Positions 46,433 through 55,388 are shown, counted from the stretch's first letter. The stretch is DNA of 64,000 bases from Microbacterium sp. SORGH_AS_0428 (GCF_031453615.1 NZ_JAVIZT010000001.1:620001-684000); one strand, 5' to 3'. The notes: a model not told the origin generated them from the sequence alone. A program made the numbers and translations.

Positions 46433-46496
46433 AGGCGCGGCGGTCGCGGATCGAGTAGACGAACGCCGTCATCGGCGCTGCGTTCAACGTTCCCAT
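46431..46496 (-). CDS. Erm leader peptide
   Basis: A 21-residue open frame, MGTLNAAPMTAFVYSIRDRRA, lies 119 bp upstream of erm. Its end carries Arg-Asp-Arg-Arg, an instance of the +X+ motif (Arg/Lys-X-Arg/Lys) at which macrolide-bound ribosomes are known to stall in erm leaders. A TAGACT -10 box (46504-46509) is 7 nt upstream, so the leader is probably translated from a leaderless mRNA. The second Met gives a 13-residue version. It is not similar to ErmC or ErmB leaders beyond the logic. Confidence 0.7.
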   Translation of the reverse strand: MGTLNAAPMTAFVYSIRDRRA

Positions 46497-46503
46497 GGGC
46501 ACG

Positions 46504-46509
46504 AGTCTA
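46504..46509 (-). promoter_or_regulatory. -10 box of the erm leader transcript
   Basis: TAGACT on the minus strand ends 7 nt before the leader ATG at 46496, placing transcription start at or next to the start codon. No AT-rich WhiB7-type upstream element is evident. Confidence 0.5.
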
Positions 46510-46587
46510 CCGGGCAGCGGGCGGACCGCATCCGTCCGGGACCGCAAGCCCGCGCCGCCGATCAGTCCGCTCTGCCACGCTTGCCGG

Positions 46588-47571
46588 GTGAAAGCCTTCC
46601 GATGTCGTGTGTGCGGGAACGCCCTGTACTTCGAGAACTCCGTCTGCACGTCGTGCGGCACCCCGCTCGGCTTTTCACGCACGGAGGGTGAGATCGTCCC
46701 GGTCGACGACACGGGCCGGTACGTGGATGCTTCCGAGACCGTGTGGCAGGTGTGCCGGAACCTCGATCTGTCCGGCTGCACGTGGCTGGCCGCATTCAAG
46801 GGCGGCCAGTGCTCTGCGTGCGACCTCACCCGCGTGCGCCCCAATGACGCCGATCTCGAAGGGCTCTCCCAGTACCCCGTCGCCGAGCGCGCCAAGAGAT
46901 GGCTGCTCTTCGAGCTCGACCGGCTCGGATTCGCGGTGGTCGGGAAGGCGGAGGACCCCGAAAAGGGACTGTGTTTCGATCTGCTCTCGAGCGTGCAGGA
47001 GAACGTCGTCATCGGCCACGACGCGGGCGTCATCACGATCGACCTGGCCGAGAGCGACGACGCGTACCGGGTCAAGGTGCAGAAGCAACTGGGCGAGCCC
47101 TACCGCACGATGCTCGGCCACTTCCGTCATGAGGTCGGGCACTACATCGAGTGGCTGCTCGTGGAGAACACCGACCGCTCCGCCGAGGCCCGCGCGCTGT
47201 TCGGCGACGAGCGCGTCGACTACCAGGCCGAGATCGACCGTCACTACTCCGAGGGGCCGCCGGCCGACTGGCAGGCGCGCTACATCTCGACGTACGCGAC
47301 CATGCACCCGTACGAGGACTTCGCCGAGACGTGGGCCCACTTCCTGCACATCACGGACACGCTCGAGACCGCCGATCAGTACGGGCTTGCCGTGTTCGTG
47401 GGAATCGACGCGTTCGCCTCGTTCCGCGACATCGTGACGCAGATCTGGATGCCGCTGTCCACCGCGCTCAACATGATCAACCGCTCCATGGGCAAGTCCG
47501 ACTTCTATCCCTTCGTCCTGCCGGACCCGGTGCTCGACAAGCTCGACTTCGTCGCGTCGCTCCGGCCATGA
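46588..47571 (+). CDS. Zinc-ribbon putative zinc metallopeptidase
   Basis: A 327-residue protein. The N-terminal ribbon has two Cys pairs (CRVCGN and CTSCGTP, residues ~6-24) and a further Cys set near residues 54-76. The catalytic domain carries HEVGHYIEW (HExxH-like with His, Glu, His near residue 180) and a downstream EDFAETWAHFLH that can supply the third ligand. This matches the family annotated as putative zinc-binding metallopeptidase with a zinc-ribbon. There is no signal peptide. GTG start. It is divergent from the erm leader. The substrate is unknown. Confidence 0.83.
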   Translation: MKAFRCRVCGNALYFENSVCTSCGTPLGFSRTEGEIVPVDDTGRYVDASETVWQVCRNLDLSGCTWLAAFKGGQCSACDLTRVRPNDADLEGLSQYPVAERAKRWLLFELDRLGFAVVGKAEDPEKGLCFDLLSSVQENVVIGHDAGVITIDLAESDDAYRVKVQKQLGEPYRTMLGHFRHEVGHYIEWLLVENTDRSAEARALFGDERVDYQAEIDRHYSEGPPADWQARYISTYATMHPYEDFAETWAHFLHITDTLETADQYGLAVFVGIDAFASFRDIVTQIWMPLSTALNMINRSMGKSDFYPFVLPDPVLDKLDFVASLRP

Positions 47572-47595
47572 CGGCGAGAGCCGGCGCTGCGTCGA

Positions 47596-47645
47596 TCAGC
47601 CGCCGCCGAGCCCTCGCCGGTACTCGCTGGGGGTGAACCCCCGAG
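47596..47645 (-). pseudogene. Possible remnant of an AraC-family regulator C-terminus
   Basis: In this intergenic gap the minus strand reads GFTPSEYRRGLGGG then a stop (47596-47598). GFTPSEYRRG is the usual last helix of AraC-family regulators. Upstream of it the frame has no matching HTH, so only a short relic is left, presumably after a deletion at the edge of the glucan locus. The match is short and could be chance. Confidence 0.35.
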
Positions 47646-47685
47646 GCTGTGTCCGCCGAGCTCACCGGCGTCCGCCTCCCGCGAG

Positions 47686-49929
47686 TCAGCCCCGGCCCGT
47701 GAGAACCTCGGACAACGCGGGCCACGCGGCGGCGCGGACGAAGAGCGGGACCCAGGAGCGCGACGATACGTCCGCCGTGACCACTCGACCCCCCGCCCAC
47801 GACGCGCCCGTGCGGGCCTCGATCCACTCGCCCGCGGGAAGGTAGACGTCCCATGCCGTCGCGCCGGGTTCGAGCACCGGGGCGACGAGCAGGTCGGGCC
47901 CCAGCATCCACTGCAGCGGATGCTCCCACACCCGCGGATCGGCGGGGTGGTCGAAGTACAGCGGGCGCATGAGCGGCACCGACGTCTCGACGGCGGATGC
48001 GGCGGAGGCGGCCAGGTACGGGATCAGGCGCTCGCGCAGTTCGACGAGCCCGCGTACCTCTCCGATCACGGCAGCGTCACCCGTGCGCTCGGCGATGTTC
48101 CACGGCGTGCGGTCGTTGGAAGGCAGTTTGTGGTGGTTGAACTCCGAGTGGTACTGCATGATCGGCACGAACACGCTCGCCGCCATCGCCCGCACGTAGA
48201 GCTCGGCATCGGGAATCGGCCCGGAGAATCCGGCGATGTCCCAGCCCCAGTAGACGATCCCGCACGAGGCGGCCGACAAACCTGCGAGCATCGACCAGCG
48301 GAACGCCTCCCAGGTGGAGTTCTCGTCGCCTGCCCAGAATGCGCCGTGCGCCGCCGAGCCCGTGAAGCCCGCGCGGCTGAACGTCACGGGCGCCTTGCCC
48401 GCCGACTCCAGGAGCCGGCCGTAGGCCGCGGCGTACGCCACGGGGAAGCGGTTGTTCGATGCGCCGCCCGACGAGCCGTCGAGGTACACGAGGTCCTCGC
48501 CCCACGCGTGCTCGCCGCCGTCGGTCTTGAAGCCGTCGATCCCCACCTCCTCCACCAGGTACCGACGCTTCTCGGTCCACCAGTCGGCGGCGCGTTCGTC
48601 GGTGAGGTCGGGCATGAGCGAGAGCGGGAACCACCATCCACGATTGCGATACGGGCGCAGCGTCCCATCGGGCGCGGTCTCGCGGATCAGCACGTCGTGC
48701 GCGAGCGCGGCGCGGGCGTCGGCGGCGGCCTGTCCCCTCGGATGCGGGCGGAGCTTGATCAGCGGGATCTGCCAGAGGTGCACGCGCACGTCGTGCGCGT
48801 GCAGCGCGTCCACCATTCCCTTGGGGTCGGGCCACGCGCCCTCGGCGGGGAACGTGAAGTCGGCCAGGCGCATCGGGCCGCCGTCCTCGCGTACCCGGTA
48901 CTCCGCGTCGCGGAAGATCGTGAAGCTCTTCTCGTCGCTCCACGCCTCGATCACCACGTTGCGCACGGGAACACCGTGCTCGCGATGCAGCGCCATCTGC
49001 CGCTCGATCTCGGACTGCGTGTTCCACTCGTTGCCGCTGGCCCAGAGCCCGAAGACCCAGTCGGGCAGGGCACGGGGGCGCCCTGTCTCACCGAGGAACG
49101 CATCCAGCACCGCGGTAGGCGTGCCCGCATACAGCGCGAGCGTGAGCACGTCGCTGTCGGTGGACGCCGCATCCACCTCGGCCTCGACCGTCAGACCCTC
49201 CGGTGACGTCTCGCCGACGTCGAACCACACGCGACGCGACGTGCGGACGTGGAACCCCCAGCCCTGCCCGCCCACGACGTGCGCGAACGGCATCGGCAGG
49301 TACGTGCGCCGGTGTGCGCCCTGGCTCTTGTACTGCTCGAACACGACCGAGTCCAGGCGCGTGCCGCGGTGATCGAGCGCGTCATAACGCTCACCGAACC
49401 CGGTGACATGCTCACCGGGTTCGAGCGGGAGCACGAAGCGCACGCGGTGGACACGCACGCCGTCATCGAGGACCTCGATCCCCTCGTGCACCGCGACCGC
49501 GGAGCCCTCGATCGCGAGCACGCCCGCGGAGGCAGGGCGCCATCCGGCGACGCGGGTCTCGAACCAGCGCGTGCGCTGGATGCGGCCATCCGCCCCGGTG
49601 GCGGCGAATCGATAGCGCAGCACGGTGTGCGCAGCGGGGGCCTCGAGCTCGACCTGCCAGCCCCCGGCCGCGCGGGCCGTCCGGGCCTGCGCCGAGGCGA
49701 GATGGCCGCCGTCGACGGCTTGGCCGCGCGACGATCGCGCGACGCGCGCGAGCGGCACCGAGCGGGCGTCGCCGCCGTCGACGTGCAGTTCGAGGGCCAC
49801 GCCGTCGATGTCGCCGGACGTGCGCACACCGAGCCGCAGGGTCTGGCCAGCGACCGGCTGCACCGGACTGCGCTGCTCGGTGTCGTCGGAGTAGGGATGC
49901 CCCGAACCGGACGGGCGATGGCGGATCAT
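47686..49929 (-). CDS. Cytosolic GH31 alpha-glucosidase/isomaltosidase-like enzyme
   Basis: A 747-residue retaining GH31 enzyme with no signal peptide, so it acts on imported sugar. The nucleophile Asp lies in GIDGFKTDGGEH and the acid/base Asp in GAFWAGDENSTWEAF. The N-terminal beta-domain includes GFGERYDALDHRGT and QYKSQGAHRRTYLP, blocks it shares with the secreted GH31 at 55569-58938, so the two are paralogues. In the operon it follows the GH15 gene with a 4-bp overlap. I infer that it opens or degrades a cyclic or branched alpha-glucan to isomaltose-type products. Alpha-xylosidase activity is an alternative. Confidence 0.88.
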   Translation of the reverse strand: MIRHRPSGSGHPYSDDTEQRSPVQPVAGQTLRLGVRTSGDIDGVALELHVDGGDARSVPLARVARSSRGQAVDGGHLASAQARTARAAGGWQVELEAPAAHTVLRYRFAATGADGRIQRTRWFETRVAGWRPASAGVLAIEGSAVAVHEGIEVLDDGVRVHRVRFVLPLEPGEHVTGFGERYDALDHRGTRLDSVVFEQYKSQGAHRRTYLPMPFAHVVGGQGWGFHVRTSRRVWFDVGETSPEGLTVEAEVDAASTDSDVLTLALYAGTPTAVLDAFLGETGRPRALPDWVFGLWASGNEWNTQSEIERQMALHREHGVPVRNVVIEAWSDEKSFTIFRDAEYRVREDGGPMRLADFTFPAEGAWPDPKGMVDALHAHDVRVHLWQIPLIKLRPHPRGQAAADARAALAHDVLIRETAPDGTLRPYRNRGWWFPLSLMPDLTDERAADWWTEKRRYLVEEVGIDGFKTDGGEHAWGEDLVYLDGSSGGASNNRFPVAYAAAYGRLLESAGKAPVTFSRAGFTGSAAHGAFWAGDENSTWEAFRWSMLAGLSAASCGIVYWGWDIAGFSGPIPDAELYVRAMAASVFVPIMQYHSEFNHHKLPSNDRTPWNIAERTGDAAVIGEVRGLVELRERLIPYLAASAASAVETSVPLMRPLYFDHPADPRVWEHPLQWMLGPDLLVAPVLEPGATAWDVYLPAGEWIEARTGASWAGGRVVTADVSSRSWVPLFVRAAAWPALSEVLTGRG

Positions 49930-51050
49930 GCTGCGAGCTCCGCGCGATCGACGCCGAGCTCGGCGGCCAGGCGCAGCACCATCGCGTGGCTCCACAGCAG
50001 CGGTGTCGCGACCGGCCCCCACCGATCGATCCACTCCTGGCGGTACTCGGGGGCGAGGAGGTGCCCGTCGACCTGCTCGGGCAGCATTCCCGCGTCGGTG
50101 GCTGTGGACGCCGCCCATTCCAGCAGGCGCCGTGCCTCGGCGCGATCGCCGACCGCGGCGTAGGCGAGCCCGAGGAAGCATGACAGCAGAGGCCAGCGGC
50201 CGCCGCCGAAGAAGGTGTCGGCGCGGAAGCGGTACACACCGCCGTCGACCTCGAGCTGATCCGTCACCGCCTGCAGCGTCGCCGCTGCGAGCGGCGAGGC
50301 CGGATCGATCACCCCGAGCGGGGCGATGAGCGAGCTGAGGCTCGCGTCGACGGCATCCGAACCGATCCACTTGACGAGGTGCCCGTCGACCACGGCGTCG
50401 CGCTCGATGCGTGCGGTCACGTCCTCGGCTCCCGCCCGGGCGCGCTCGGCGCGCTCGCCGGTCACCAGGCCCGCATCGGCGGCGGCGCGCAGACCGGCCG
50501 CGATGCAGCCGAGCGTCGAGCCGTGCACGGCCTCGTCGTGCTCCTCCCACCAGTCGTAGCACGGACGCTCCCAGGAGCTGAGCAGGTACTCGACCGTGAG
50601 CGCGGCGGCATCGGCCCATCGCGCGGGGTCGATCGCGTGACGTTCGACGTGCGCGGCGGCGGCCCAGAGCCACGTCCCGTAGCCGTCGAGCTGGAAGTCC
50701 CACCAGTCGTCCGCACCCAGCCCGCCGTCGAATGTGAAGCGCGCGGGCAGCATGTGCTCGTCCGGGAGCGGCGTGCCGGCGTCGGCCGCCTCGACGATGT
50801 CGCGGATGCGGTCGGCGTGCAGGTCCACGACCATCGCGCACCAGTCGTGGAACGCGGATGCGGAGCTCACCTCGCCGGCCGCCGACGCGCCGTCGGCGAT
50901 GAACGATCCGTCGCGGAACCAGCAGTACCCGCGGTAGGCCGAGAACGACGGCGAGGCGGGGTAGGCGCCGTTGGGCTCCTGGAGCGAGGTGATGACGGCG
51001 CGAGAGCGGTCGAGGAGCGCGCCGAGATCGACGCGAGGTGTCGTGGTCAT
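49926..51050 (-). CDS. GH15-family glucohydrolase (isomaltose glucohydrolase-like)
   Basis: A 374-residue (alpha/alpha)6-barrel protein. YRGYCWFRDGSF (residues ~39-50) is the GH15 substrate loop, CYDWWEEHDEAVHGS holds the general acid Glu and GMLPEQVDG the general base Glu. It lacks the N-terminal beta-sandwich and signal peptide of secreted glucoamylases, so it is a short cytosolic form as in actinobacterial isomaltose glucohydrolases. It would release beta-glucose from isomaltose-type oligosaccharides. It is co-translated with the downstream GH31 gene (4-bp overlap). Confidence 0.85.
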   Translation of the reverse strand: MTTTPRVDLGALLDRSRAVITSLQEPNGAYPASPSFSAYRGYCWFRDGSFIADGASAAGEVSSASAFHDWCAMVVDLHADRIRDIVEAADAGTPLPDEHMLPARFTFDGGLGADDWWDFQLDGYGTWLWAAAAHVERHAIDPARWADAAALTVEYLLSSWERPCYDWWEEHDEAVHGSTLGCIAAGLRAAADAGLVTGERAERARAGAEDVTARIERDAVVDGHLVKWIGSDAVDASLSSLIAPLGVIDPASPLAAATLQAVTDQLEVDGGVYRFRADTFFGGGRWPLLSCFLGLAYAAVGDRAEARRLLEWAASTATDAGMLPEQVDGHLLAPEYRQEWIDRWGPVATPLLWSHAMVLRLAAELGVDRAELAA

Positions 51051-51075
51051 GGGTCCGTTCCGTGGAAGTCGCGGT

Positions 51076-51104
51076 GACCGGGGGCGGGCGCTCCGCCCCC
51101 GGTC
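51076..51104 (-). terminator. Intercistronic hairpin between binding-protein gene and GH15 gene
   Basis: A perfect 12-bp G/C stem (51076-51087 with 51093-51104) with a 5-nt loop lies just after the solute-binding protein stop. Such hairpins stabilise binding-protein mRNA and reduce read-through, giving more binding protein than downstream enzyme. Confidence 0.65.
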
Positions 51105-51116
51105 AGAGGGCGGGTG

Positions 51117-52361
51117 TCAGCCGAGCAGCGGCGTGATGCGGGTCTCGGCGTCGGTGAGCGCCTGCTCGACCGTCTTGCGGCCGGCGGCCGCCTCGGTCAG
51201 CTCCTCGGTGACGATGTCCTGCATCTCCGCCTGGCCGTCGCCGATCGAGGGCGCGAGCGCGACCTCTTCGAGCGAGTCGAACACGGCCTGGCGGTTGGTC
51301 GGCGGCGTGATGTCGAGGTAGGCCGACAGCGCCGTCTCGTCGGCGATCGGCGGGAGCTCCCATCCGGCCTCCAGGCGCGTGTCGACCGTGGTCTTCGAAC
51401 TGGTCAGGAACTCGGCGAACTTCGTCGCCGCATCCTTGTTCTTCGTGCCTGCCGAGACGGCGACGGCGTTCGAGAACAGCGCGCTCGCGTGCTGCGTGTC
51501 GCCGGGCTCGACCGCGATGTCCCAGCCGATCGAGGCGTCCGCGAGGGTGCCGAACATCCAGATTCCGCTGTGCCACATCGCGAGCTTGCCCCCCGCGAAC
51601 AGGCCGCTGTCGAAGTCGGGGGTGCCCGCACCCTGCTCGGCGGTCGGCATCGTCGTGCCGCTCTTGCCGATGAGCCATTCGGCGGCCGCGATGCCCTCGG
51701 GGCTGTTGAACCCGAGCTCGCCGTCGGCGGTCAGGAACTCCCCGCCGGCCTGCGCCACGGCCTTGTAGAACTCGTGGTACGAGATCGGCTGGTAGTCGCC
51801 CCACACCCCGGCGGCGGCATCGGTGAGCTTCTCGGCCGCGGCCTTCTCGTCCGCCCAGGTCCAATCCGACGTCGGGTACTCGAGGCCTGCCGCATCGAAG
51901 AGGTCCGTGTTGTAGAACAGCACGACGTTGGAGAACGAGCTGGGCAGCGCGTACTGCGTGCCGTCGGTCGCGTACGCGTCGGCGAGCGAGCTCTGGTAGG
52001 CGCTCGTGTCGACGCCCTCGAGAGGCGCGAGCACTCCGCTCTGCTGGTAGGCGGCGTAGTTGGCGAACTCGATGTCGAACACGTCCGACGACGTGCCGCC
52101 CGCGAGGTCCGTCTGCAGCGCCGTGAAGTAGTCGGCGTAGGGCAGCGTCGTGACCTCGACCGTGATGCCGGCGTTCTCCGCCTCGAACGCGTCGACGATC
52201 TTCTGCAGGTTGTCTTCGTTCCCGCCGGCCGAGATGAAGTTGGTGTACGTGATGGTGACGGCTCCGCCGTCCGAGGGCGTCGTCGAGCCGGAGCATCCGG
52301 TCAGGGCGAGGCCGGCGGCGGCGAGGACGCCGATCCCGGCGAGGGGTGCTGTGCGGTTCAT
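51117..52361 (-). CDS. Sugar ABC transporter solute-binding lipoprotein
   Basis: A 414-residue extracytoplasmic binding protein. Its lipobox LALTGC puts the acylated Cys near residue 23, followed by a Ser/Thr-rich linker. The fold is cluster B/D type, as in MalE-like and oligosaccharide-binding proteins (ITVEVTTLPYADYFTALQTDLAGG, NSPEGIAAAEWLIGKSG, MWHSGIWMFGTL). It is 43 bp after the MalG-like permease gene. I infer it binds the product of the two secreted GH31 enzymes. Confidence 0.93.
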   Translation of the reverse strand: MNRTAPLAGIGVLAAAGLALTGCSGSTTPSDGGAVTITYTNFISAGGNEDNLQKIVDAFEAENAGITVEVTTLPYADYFTALQTDLAGGTSSDVFDIEFANYAAYQQSGVLAPLEGVDTSAYQSSLADAYATDGTQYALPSSFSNVVLFYNTDLFDAAGLEYPTSDWTWADEKAAAEKLTDAAAGVWGDYQPISYHEFYKAVAQAGGEFLTADGELGFNSPEGIAAAEWLIGKSGTTMPTAEQGAGTPDFDSGLFAGGKLAMWHSGIWMFGTLADASIGWDIAVEPGDTQHASALFSNAVAVSAGTKNKDAATKFAEFLTSSKTTVDTRLEAGWELPPIADETALSAYLDITPPTNRQAVFDSLEEVALAPSIGDGQAEMQDIVTEELTEAAAGRKTVEQALTDAETRITPLLG

Positions 52362-52404
52362 GCGATATCTCCTTCGATATGGATGCGGGTGGGAGTGGTG
52401 CGGG

Positions 52405-53220
52405 TCATTTGATGCCGCTCGACGCGACGCCCTGGACGACGTAGCGCTGAGCGAACAGGTAGATGGCGAGCATGGGAAGGATGCTGACGACGGAACCGGC
52501 CATCATCACGTCCCACTGGGTGGTGTACTGGCCCTGGAGCCCGGCGAGCGCGAGCGGCAGGGTCTTCAGCTCGGCCGAGCGCAAGATGATGAGCGGCCAG
52601 AGGAAGCTGTTCCAGCTGTTCATGAACGAGAACACCGCGAGCGTGGCGAGGGTGGGGCCCACCAGCGGCAGGACAACGGTGCCGAAGATGCGGAAGTGGC
52701 CCGCGCCGTCCAGCGTCGCCGCCTCGTCGAGTTCACGTGGCACGGCGTTCATCGCCTGACGCAGGAGGAAGACGCCGAACGCGCTGGCGACGCCGGGCAG
52801 CAGCACGCCGAGGTAGGTGTCGACGAGGCCGAGGTCTCGCATCTGAACGAACAGCGGCACGATCAGCACTTGGATCGGGATCATCATGGTGGCCAGGTAC
52901 AGCGCGAACACGACGCCGCGCCCGCGGAACGGCAGACGGCTGAAGGCGTAGGCGGCGAGCGAGCTCGTCACCAGCTGCAGCACGGCTGTGACGACGGCGA
53001 GTCCGATCGAGTTCGCGATGATCCGGGCGAACGGCAGCTCCGCGAACAGTGTCTGGTACGCCGAGAACGACGGCTCGTCGGGGATGAGCTGCGGCGTCGC
53101 ATCCAGTCCCGCCCCCGGCGAGAGCGACGTCGACAGCGTCCACAGGAACGGGAAGAACATCACGAGGGCGCCGAGGATCAGCACCGCGGTGAGCAGTCCG
53201 CGTCGGGTTCTCTCACGCAT
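52405..53220 (-). CDS. Carbohydrate ABC transporter permease (MalG type)
   Basis: A 271-residue permease with six membrane helices and the EAA-loop motif DEAATLDGAGHFRIFGTVVLPLVGP (~residue 165), which contacts the ATPase. It is the second permease of the importer and overlaps the MalF-like gene by 8 bp. No ATP-binding subunit is encoded in the locus, so a shared MsiK-type ATPase is expected elsewhere. Confidence 0.93.
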   Translation of the reverse strand: MRERTRRGLLTAVLILGALVMFFPFLWTLSTSLSPGAGLDATPQLIPDEPSFSAYQTLFAELPFARIIANSIGLAVVTAVLQLVTSSLAAYAFSRLPFRGRGVVFALYLATMMIPIQVLIVPLFVQMRDLGLVDTYLGVLLPGVASAFGVFLLRQAMNAVPRELDEAATLDGAGHFRIFGTVVLPLVGPTLATLAVFSFMNSWNSFLWPLIILRSAELKTLPLALAGLQGQYTTQWDVMMAGSVVSILPMLAIYLFAQRYVVQGVASSGIK

Positions 53221-54160
53221 AGGTCACCCACCTCTTCTGCCCGACGATCTGCACGACGGTGACGCCGAGCACGAGGATGAACAGCATCCACGACAGCGCG
53301 GAGGCTTCACCCGCGGCCCCGTATCGGAAGGTCAGGTCGTAGATCTGCTGGACGACGACCGTGCTGGATCCGGCCGGACCGCCGCCGGTCATCGCGTACA
53401 CCTGGTCGAACACCTGGAATCCGTTGATGAGCGAGATCACGACGACGAAGAACGTCGAGGGCGACAACAGCGGCAGGGTCACGTTGAACAGGCGCCGCCA
53501 CGGGCCCGCGCCGTCCACCTTGGCCGCCTCGTACATCTCGGTCGGGATGGCCTGGAGACCGGCGAGCAGGATGATCATCACGAACCCCAGGTCCTTCCAT
53601 GCCGACGCGAGGATGATCGACGGCATCGACCACGCCGGATCCGTCCACCACCCGGGGCCGTCGATGCCGAACACCGCGAGCGTGGCGTTGACGATGCCGA
53701 CCGAGGGGTTGAGCAGCCAGCGCCATACGAGCGCGACCACGATCCAGCTCGTCACGACGGGCAGGAAGTACACGCCGCGCAGGATGTTGCGACCGCGCAG
53801 ACGTACGTTGAGCGCGAGCGCGAGCGCCAGTCCGCCGATGTAGACCAGCGGCAGGTAGCCGACGAGGTAGTAGAAGGTGTTGAAGAATGCGCGCTGGGTG
53901 GCCGGGTCCTGGGCGAGGTGCACGTAGTTGTCGAGCCCGACCCAGGTCATCGGGGCGAGCAGGTTCCACTTGTGCAGGCTCGTCCACAACGCCCCGAACA
54001 TCGGATAGATCGTGAACATCGCGAGCGGGATCGCACTGGGCAGCAGGAAGGCCAGGACCAGGAGCGCGTAGCGCACGCGCCCCCGACGGCGGCGCACGGG
54101 CGGAGTCTCGATCGCCGCGCGCCGCTCTTCGGCGGGAAGTGGCCGGAAGGTCAGGGTCAT
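53213..54160 (-). CDS. Carbohydrate ABC transporter permease (MalF type)
   Basis: A 315-residue permease with about six membrane helices and the EAA-loop EMYEAAKVDGAGPWRRLFNVTLPLLSP (~residue 215). The basic N-terminus (RRRRGRVRYALL) is cytoplasmic. It overlaps the ROK regulator gene by 4 bp and the MalG-like gene by 8 bp, so regulator and transporter are made from one message. Confidence 0.93.
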   Translation of the reverse strand: MTLTFRPLPAEERRAAIETPPVRRRRGRVRYALLVLAFLLPSAIPLAMFTIYPMFGALWTSLHKWNLLAPMTWVGLDNYVHLAQDPATQRAFFNTFYYLVGYLPLVYIGGLALALALNVRLRGRNILRGVYFLPVVTSWIVVALVWRWLLNPSVGIVNATLAVFGIDGPGWWTDPAWSMPSIILASAWKDLGFVMIILLAGLQAIPTEMYEAAKVDGAGPWRRLFNVTLPLLSPSTFFVVVISLINGFQVFDQVYAMTGGGPAGSSTVVVQQIYDLTFRYGAAGEASALSWMLFILVLGVTVVQIVGQKRWVTYA

Positions 54161-55386
54161 GTCGGCTGCCCGTCCTCACCGGGCTCAGTCGCACGGGCGA
54201 CAGCGAGCCGCTCTCGAACGAGCCGGCCCTGCTCGCCGGATCGACCCTGGTCGTCGAACGGGGTTGAGAGCACGAGAGACGCCGCACCCTGGGCCCAGCG
54301 GTCGTCCTGCCAGGTCTCGACGGCCACCGGCACGGCACGGTTGCGCGGGATGAGGCCTGCTCGGAACGCCGGCTCGAACCCGAACGACCAGTGCCGCCAC
54401 GATTCCACGCCTTCACCGAGCACGATCACGATCTCCGGGTCGACGACGTTCACCACGCCGGCCAGCACGCGCCCGAGCAGATGCCCGGCGTGGGAGAAGA
54501 GCTCCTGCGCACCGGGGTCGCCCGCGTCGGCGAGCGAGCGGAGTGCGGCGATGCCGGCATCCCGACCGATCAGCGCCTCGGCGCGCGCGCGACGCACGAG
54601 CGCCGCCTGGCCGACGAGGGCCTCGAGACATCCGTGTCCACCGCACTGGCAGAGCGGGCCGTCCTCTTCGACCGGGACGTGGCCGATCTCACCGGCTCCC
54701 CCGCTGCGTCCGCGCAGCACCCGCCCGTCGGTCACGAGTCCCGCACCGATGCCCGTGCCGATCGTGAGGACGAGCACGTTCTCGTGCCCGCGTGCCTGGC
54801 CATGCAGCGCCTCGGCGATCGCGAGCGCGTTGACGTTGTTCTCCACCAGGACGGGCAGATCGAGCTCGCGCCGCAGCGCCTCGCCGAGCGGGACGCGCTG
54901 CCAGCCGAGCTGCGTGGAGTCGACGGTTCCCACGGCCTGCTCGTCGACGTTGCCGGGCACGCCGACGCCGATGCCGAGCAGCGGCGCGCCGTCTCCCCCG
55001 CGGATGAAGGCGCGCAGCTTCTCGCTCAGGCGCGTGATCGCCGTTCCGGCGGCCGCATCGAACGGCTCGGTCGCCGATCGCACGACCGTTCCGTCGATCC
55101 CGACCTCGACGACCGTGATGTGGTCGGCGACGACCTTGACCCCGATCGCGCGACCCGCGTCGGCCACCAGACCGAGCAGGCGCGCGGGGCGACCGCCGCT
55201 GGACGGGCTGTGGTCGAGTTCGGCGAGCAGCCCGTCGGCGATCAGCTGACGCGTGTGCTGCGTGATGAGGGCGGGCGAGACGCCGAGTTCGCGCGCGAGA
55301 TCGGCGCGGGAGGTGGGACCGCTGCCGCCGATGAAGGCGAGCACAGCCGAGCGGGTGACGTCGGCGCGGGCAGAGGATGACGGCAA
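54157..55386 (-). CDS. ROK-family transcriptional repressor of the glucan locus
   Basis: A 409-residue regulator. An N-terminal MarR-like winged helix (residues ~8-70, GPTSRADLARELGVSPALITQHTRQLIADGLL) precedes a ROK sugar-binding domain with VLTIGTGIGAG, the zinc site ELGH-like GEIGHVPVEEDGPLCQCGGHGCLEALV and a degraded kinase phosphate loop. It is first in the minus-strand operon and divergent from the secreted GH31 genes. The long inverted repeat at 55389-55566 is its likely operator, so it should repress both directions until an inducing sugar binds. Confidence 0.92.
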   Translation of the reverse strand: MPSSSARADVTRSAVLAFIGGSGPTSRADLARELGVSPALITQHTRQLIADGLLAELDHSPSSGGRPARLLGLVADAGRAIGVKVVADHITVVEVGIDGTVVRSATEPFDAAAGTAITRLSEKLRAFIRGGDGAPLLGIGVGVPGNVDEQAVGTVDSTQLGWQRVPLGEALRRELDLPVLVENNVNALAIAEALHGQARGHENVLVLTIGTGIGAGLVTDGRVLRGRSGGAGEIGHVPVEEDGPLCQCGGHGCLEALVGQAALVRRARAEALIGRDAGIAALRSLADAGDPGAQELFSHAGHLLGRVLAGVVNVVDPEIVIVLGEGVESWRHWSFGFEPAFRAGLIPRNRAVPVAVETWQDDRWAQGAASLVLSTPFDDQGRSGEQGRLVRERLAVARATEPGEDGQPT

Positions 55387-55388
55387 GA

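Noticed and set aside
54157..55386. Calling the ROK protein a sugar kinase
   Set aside because: It has an N-terminal winged helix and sits at the head of a transport operon. The true ROK kinase is at 2105-3055.
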